Source: Hypsibius dujardini (lineage: Eukaryota > Tardigrada > Eutardigrada > Parachela > Hypsibiidae). From it: DNA of 62,102 nt. This document shows positions 56,828 through 62,102 of this stretch, piece by piece. The DNA lies in NCBI GenBank assembly GCA_001579985.1, contig LRSR01004869.1, positions 1 through 62,102 on the forward strand, in the 5' to 3' direction. The number at the start of each line of letters is the position of its first letter. Position 1 is the first letter of the stretch. The position numbers were made by a program, and so were the translations under genes. Under the pieces are notes generated by a model. That model did not search any database. It was given only the letters and a program-made list of their open reading frames with translations, and was not told the origin of the DNA.

Positions 56828-58053
56828 GACTGTAACCGTTTTTTTGAAGTACACGTTTTGTGGAGTTTTTTTAGCGACGTTGAAAACTAAAAAAATTATG
56901 AGCCATAAAGAACACACAGCAAGATTCACGAAAAGCGTGAAATGACAGTTGGAAGCGGTCAGCCAGAGAATTTCGTCGCAAAAGACTACCCGCCCTGCTT
57001 GGTAGGCTCGGCAACAGGGTCACGCTCAACCCGGAAGGTACCGGCTACTCCGGAAAGTTGACGGTTCATTCTGAAGACCGCTCAAATGCGCAAAATCCGG
57101 CTGCTAAACCGGAAGACCTACGGTCAGTCCGGAAGATCGCTGGTTATGCCGGAAGGTTGACGGTGTTACCCAAAGACCGGCGGTTAGTCCTGGGTTCTAT
57201 TGAAGATTGACGGTGTACTCAGATGACCGACCGTCATTCCTCAAATTTATCGCCCACTGTGCAAGGTTGACGGCATTACCCGAGGACCGACGACTAGTCC
57301 TGGAAGTTATCTGGTATTCTGGCAGGTTAACGGTGTGTCCAGAAGACCGCCGGTCAATCCGGAAGGTTACCAGTTTCTCCGGATGGCTGATGGGTCATCC
57401 TGACGACTGACGGTCAGTTCAGACGGTTGCCAGTCACTCCGAAAGAGTACCGGTTGAACCGTCAAACTTCTGCAGTAACCGTTTACCTTCCAGACAAACC
57501 TTAGGTCTTCGGGTTGAACCATTAACCTTTCGGATAGATCGTAGGTCTTCGGGTTGAACCGTTAACCTTCCGGACAAACCTTAGGTCTTCGGGTTGAACC
57601 ATTAACCTTTCGGATAGACCGTAGGTCTTTGGGTTGAACCGTTAACCTTCCGGACAGACCGTTGGTCTTCGGGATGAACCGTTAATTTTGCAATCAACCG
57701 GTAATCTTCCGGACTGACCGTCAGTCTTTAGGCTTAACCATCAACCTCCCGGTGTGGTCAGTCCCCGACGGGCTGACCTTAGGTCTTCAGATTGACCCGT
57801 CAACCTTCCGGAGTAGCCGGCGCCTTCAGCGTTGACCGTGAACCTATTGCCGAATCTACCAAGCAAAACGGATAGTCTTGTGCAGCGAAATTCTCTGGCT
57901 GACAGTTTTCAACGGCCATTCCACGCTTGTCGTGCATCCTGCAGTTTGTTCTGTACGGCTCACCATTTTTGAGTTTTAAGCGTCTTAAAAAAAATGCGGT
58001 TTTTGAAGGTTGTCCCTTGAAAAAAGGTGTCTTTAAAAAAAGCGTTACAATCG
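56828..58053. mobile_element. Foldback element of mirrored 30-bp repeats, 1.2 kb
   Basis: The outer arms align as inverted copies for about 200 bases (left CGACTGTAACCGTTTTTTTG..., right its reverse complement ending at 58053; shared word CAGCCAGAGAATTTCG). Inward of these, 57030-57435 is a run of degenerate 30-base units of the type CCGGAAGGTTGACGGT with GAAGACCG. From about 57440 to 57830 the same units run in reverse complement (AACCGTTAACCTTCCGGA). The mirror point is near 57440-57450. This is the architecture of Foldback elements. No transposase frame. Confidence 0.8.
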
Positions 58054-59288
58054 TCTTACCCGTTGCGCCTCTGATCACAACGGCGCAAGCACAATGCAGC
58101 GCGAGATTCACTTAATCAAAACCTGTTTCGTGTCCAACCGATTAAAACATGTGCTGCAGGACATGCCTGGTCGATTTTAAAAGTGCACCACATCGATACG
58201 AATCAACGAGCAAGTTCGAGTGTAAGTGAAAGAGCAAGTTGAGGAGAGCTGTCAGGCGTTGAATGACCAGAGGTATGCATACAGTGGTATAGAACTGCGG
58301 ACTGCGGAAGCGACGGACTTGCACCTGCCTATCGTCGATCTTTGACACACATTCGAGCGCCGTTGACCACACTTTTATTGCTTCTAATCGTAATCATTCA
58401 ACTTAAATTACTGCCAAACTTCGATACCAATTTCAATCCCGCCATTTGGCTGAATTTGCTGCAGAACCGCTGGAAATTGTTCGTACTGCCAGATTAGAAA
58501 TCTGAGCGTAAACTATCTAAACTGAGCGATCCAAGTATATCTCGTACCGTGCTCTAACGTCGCGAGGAAAGCTCTATTTGTTCAACTTACAAAAAAATAA
58601 ACGTTGAGTCTAGAGAAACAAACTCCAAACCTTTGTTTTTCTTTCAAAAAAAAATGTCCAATGAAAATGAAAACTGTTGCGCATCATTTGTGGTCACCTT
58701 CAAGTTGCCCATTCACTATCTATCACACAAGATGAAGCTTGAATAAACAATTACGCGACAGCCGCCACGCAAAGCAACACACGAGAGCACGAGGCATTTC
58801 TATCGATCCTGCCGTTTTTCCTGCTTGATAAACCAACCAAACGGAATAAAACGCCTTACGTCTGTGTATTTCAATCCTCCTCCCCCCCTCAAGCTCTTGG
58901 GTATAGACATACAATTTGTACGGTTAGTTGGTGGCGCTGTCAAACAAAACCCTCATCAGCAGCAGCAGCAGCAGGGGGCGCTGACAAAAACACCAATGCA
59001 AGGTATGATTACATCAACGCCGACACTCTCACTCTCCACTTTGTCTACGTGTGTGTGTCTATATGCGTGTGTATATGTGTGTGTGTCTATATGTGTGTGT
59101 CTATGTGTGTGCGTACTTATCTAAAGGTGCACCAGCTCAGGGTGAAATCGACCGGCTAAGGAAGTGAGTGTGGTCGCAAACAAAACGCGCTTTAAAACGA
59201 TATTCACAGCGTGCGGCGCGACGTCGATGTATAACGTGTACCGGTCCCATGAAGGACCATATACCTGATTTGCATATGCCACACGCAG
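58054..59288. other. Intergenic with CAG and GT microsatellites
   Basis: A short CAG run at about 58958-58974 and GTGTGT/CTATGTGT words at 59046-59112. No gene recognised. Confidence 0.5.
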
Positions 59289-59511
59289 AAGAAGGGAGTT
59301 GTGTGTGGTATTGATTGATCGGCAAGATTTATCTGCAGTCCCTTCCGTAGACCATCTGTATAATCAATTTCCCTGTGGAAGGACTGTTTTTGACAATATT
59401 ATTCAGATCACATTCCCGCCATACACGTTTCAAGTCAAGTCAAGAGCGTGTTTTTTTCACACTCAAGCGGATTTGGATTGGATTTGCGGGACAGTGTCTC
59501 TGTGTAATCAG
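59289..59511 (+). CDS. Possible internal exon of an unidentified extracellular protein
   Basis: An ACACGCAG acceptor-like site is followed by an open frame of about 74 codons ending exactly at AATCAG|GTAAGA, a near-consensus donor. The peptide has four Cys (QFPCGRTVF, SRACFF, WICG, SLCNQ), aromatic-rich spacing and no membrane helix, as in an extracellular module. No neighbouring exon could be joined. The family is not recognised, and it may be an isolated relic. Confidence 0.3.
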
Positions 59512-60915
59512 GTAAGAAATTCTCACCCCCTTTTTCCGATGTTTTTCTGATGTCAAATTGCTACAATAAATGATTCAGATCTTATCGCTAAATTTGAGAA
59601 ATAAATCACTCAAGTGATTCGTGTCGTTGTTGCGGCTCACAATTATGATACGTCAGATTTTGAATAGCTGTAGAATCATTTGGTCATAAGACCAACGAAT
59701 TCTGGTGAGTGAATGACGAAATTCTCTTTCCTAATTTTCAACTTAGCTATTTTTCTCCTAATTTTTAAGTTTATCCGCGTATTTCATTGCCGATCACTTT
59801 CCCTCCAGGTCTCCATTTTCGTTCTATGACTCATTATTCTTTGTTATCAAAGTTCATAACCATTTTTTACCATTTTTGTAGCTCGAAATAAAACTTAACT
59901 AATGTCAGAATTACTTAACTACTAATTACTTTAACGCAATTTGAGCACATTCACTTTTTCTTCTTTGAAGAAAAACAAATCGAAACATTGTCATGCGTAA
60001 TGATCAATCAAACTATTGTTAGAAATATTGCATTATCAGTTGACTTGAGCATGTGCGGTTTATAGTGGACGATGTTGTGGTCTGTGCGTGTGCGACGGAA
60101 GGGTCGTTCAACCGTGCGTGTCGACACGGAATCCGGTGCTGGTGGCCTGTTTGTCTAGACTTTAGACTAAATCATCAGAAATTCATAACACGCTCTAAAT
60201 TGCTGGACACTCCGTGAAAACTGCCCGTGGGAATTAGCTGCCTCCTCAAATGACGAGCCAAATTAGGCGAAAGTTTGGTGTAGAGAGGATAGGAAACGGA
60301 TGGTCGGAGGTCTCCGTAATTGTCTTGACGACAGACCGGCGCATTTGGGCAAGAGCTCATCGAGTGAATGTGCCGGTTATGAGGTCTTAAAGTCAGCTTC
60401 TTGATTGATGAATGGAGTGTTGGTAGGAATGGGTCGTTGTTTCTCTGGGGCCAAAGGTCTGGTTCTTGACCACGCGTCTCTTGCGTGTCAAGTAAGACAA
60501 AAGATTTGTAAATTTTTGCTGGGGGAAATAATTTTATACATTTTAAGTTTATTTAGGGATTTGAGAATTGGAGATTTAGTGTGTTTTTTGTTTTGTATTT
60601 TTTCCATGGGATCTGCTAACTAGGCGTCTTTTGATTTTGAAATTGTGTAACAACGAGAGATGTGGCCTCGTAGTGAGAAGCCGATTAGGTTTGAATGGGC
60701 CACTTCTCCTTTCTCAAGTGTCCCGGGATTAGGCATCCGTACGAGCACTCTTTCAGTCGTTTGCGTCAGTATACGATGTGTCGTAATTGGCAAATGGCGC
60801 ACTTGACGATACCCATTGGAACCCACAATGTAGTGGACCTTGTCTGCCCACATACATGCATCACATCTGCTTTGTACTTTGTGGGCCTTAGTGTGAAGTT
60901 TTTTTTATTCAGTTG
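59512..60915. other. Intergenic, no gene recognised
   Basis: Nothing supported beyond short random frames. Confidence 0.4.
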
Positions 60916-60925
60916 ATTTGACTAC

Positions 60926-61050
60926 GTCTGTGTCTGTGTCTGTGTCTGTGTCTGTGTCTGTGTCTGTGTCTGTGTCTGTGTCTGTGTCTGTGTCTGTGTC
61001 TGCATCTGGGCCTGTGTCTGTGAATGTGTCTGTGTCTGTGCCTGGACCTG
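60926..61050. repeat. TGTGTC hexanucleotide microsatellite 1
   Basis: About fourteen near-perfect TGTGTC units, then imperfect ones to about 61050. Frames across it encode Val-Ser or Cys-Val runs and are artefacts. Confidence 0.9.
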
Positions 61051-61767
61051 GGCCGTGTGTGTGTCTGCTCTTCGACAATGTCCGTTTGCCGATGTCTGTG
61101 GTACTTCTAACTGAACGGTCTGAGAGCCGCCACGACCGTCAGGGTTGACCCACTGCGCTAGCCGTTCGAACTACTCAAGTTATCCAGAGTGTCTGCGTGT
61201 CTGTTCTGCTTCACAGTGTTCACGCGTGTGGGCGGAAGCAAACTATACTTACACATTGCATCGGAAAAAAATGGCAGCGGAAGCAGTTTTTTTATTTTTA
61301 CCCGCGATCAGCCGTAAAACGCGGCGTGTCGTAACCTCAAAACCGGCAGCCAGTGTGTCCGATAATAGCTGATCTACATAACTTAAAACTTAAAATACAC
61401 ACATTCTACCATCACATCCCACGCATCTCAGCCTCGAATCACTGAAGATGCTCTGTTTGTGGGTGTTATTTCTGGACGCCAACACGAACAAGGGCTTTTA
61501 CGTAATGCTCCTTCACAACTACGACAGAAACCAGAGGTCTACTGTGTTTCTTGGGATCGGTTATGTAGAGCACTACGATCTGATTACTGCGTGTCGTTAT
61601 TATTCTCGAATTATAAGTTACGACCTAGGAGTGATTTATGAGAACAAGGGCTTTTATTGCTTATGTTTATTCCCACTGTGTCCTGATTAATGACGCCGAT
61701 GCTGGCTTCCGTTTTGTATCACCAGTCTCGTCCTGTTAAGAGTTCAGATTGCCTGCTCCTTTTGTGT
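61051..61767. other. Spacer between two TGTGTC tracts, no gene recognised
   Basis: Open frames at 61145-61372 and 61448-61690 have no motif, signal peptide or splice support. Confidence 0.4.
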
Positions 61768-61915
61768 TACCCTGTGTCTGTGTCTGTGTCTGTGTCTGTG
61801 TCTGTGTCTGTGTCTGTGTCTGTGTCTGTGTCTTTGTCTGTGTCTGTGTCTGTGTCTTTGTTTGTGTCTGTGTCTGTATCCGTCTCTTTGTCTGCGTTTT
61901 TGAGCTTGTGTCTGA
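61768..61915. repeat. TGTGTC hexanucleotide microsatellite 2
   Basis: Same unit and orientation as the tract at 60926, about 840 bases away, with more TTTGTC variants towards the end. Confidence 0.9.
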
Positions 61916-62102
61916 GCCTTCCATAAGCCTGCACAGCATGTCTGTTTGTCTGTGTATTTGTGTAAAGTTACGGGGTGAGTCCGATCGGATTTCCTGACAA
62001 CTGCCTCCCCACACACAGACATACAAGAGCCTGTCAGACATTCGGCCCAGTTTCGTCCACATAACTCATATCTGGAGTATTTTCCGGCGGGCTAGTCAAC
62101 GA

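Noticed and set aside
56900-57910. Regularly spaced 30-bp repeats resembling a repeat-spacer array
   Set aside because: Units are contiguous and degenerate, and invert at the centre; foldback architecture, no spacers.
60918-61148. Val-Ser repeat protein on the plus strand, and similar frames at 61690-62062 on both strands
   Set aside because: Hexanucleotide microsatellite is open in several frames on both strands; no signal or domain.

Overview
This is eukaryotic, almost certainly metazoan, genomic DNA. The genes are split by GT-AG introns, many coding exons are only 35-130 bases long, and there are no operons or Shine-Dalgarno sites. Transposon relics of many classes sit in introns and between genes. 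Receptor-guanylyl-cyclase-like ectodomains, a divergent 7TM receptor, small secreted Cys-rich peptides and mariner-type elements suit a small invertebrate such as a tardigrade or another ecdysozoan. That placement is inference; no single sequence proves it. No CRISPR array, bacterial gene or rRNA was seen.

Layout. 273-11783 (+): complete ten-exon gene for a 598-residue major facilitator (oxalate/formate-antiporter-like) transporter. Its 5.7 kb fourth intron holds a foldback element, a LINE relic and a possible opposite-strand exon pair. 13056-13660: CACTA-like miniature element. 16132-16527 (+): intronless 131-residue protein of unknown function. 18323-19682 (+): 5' part of a sorbitol dehydrogenase gene, apparently a pseudogene, followed by a mariner relic (20111-21056). 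21863-24551 (+): complete three-exon class A 7TM receptor with unusual motifs. 27382-30059 (-): complete four-exon secreted 210-residue protein. 30949-31253: MITE. 32452-37846 (+): receptor-guanylyl-cyclase-type ectodomain and transmembrane segment. Its last intron hosts a hexanucleotide repeat pair, a MITE, a probable solo LTR and a foldback element. A structurally intact DD37D mariner-type transposon (38701-39990) lies just downstream, next to a possible kinase-homology remnant.

41640-46735 is the most interesting accessory region. It is a tandem duplication carrying two paralogous two-exon genes for small secreted six-cysteine peptides (76 and 79 residues). Each has its own TATA box, and CAGA-type microsatellites mark the unit edges. 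A third, unrelated 66-residue secreted peptide (42458-42658) lies between the duplicated blocks.

46736-62102 is gene-poor. It holds a pogo/Tigger relic (49211-49961), fragments of another receptor ectodomain (about 52550-53030, -), a possible LTR, a chemoreceptor-like gene with an in-frame TGA (54518-55549, -), a 1.2 kb foldback element built of short repeats (56828-58053), an isolated exon-like frame (59289-59511) and two TGTGTC microsatellites.

The genes show no common pathway. The shared theme is membrane and secreted proteins set in DNA reworked by inverted-repeat elements. Exon joins were made by hand from splice consensus and phase. For the transporter, 7TM receptor, 210-residue protein and peptide pair every phase closes, so those models are firm.
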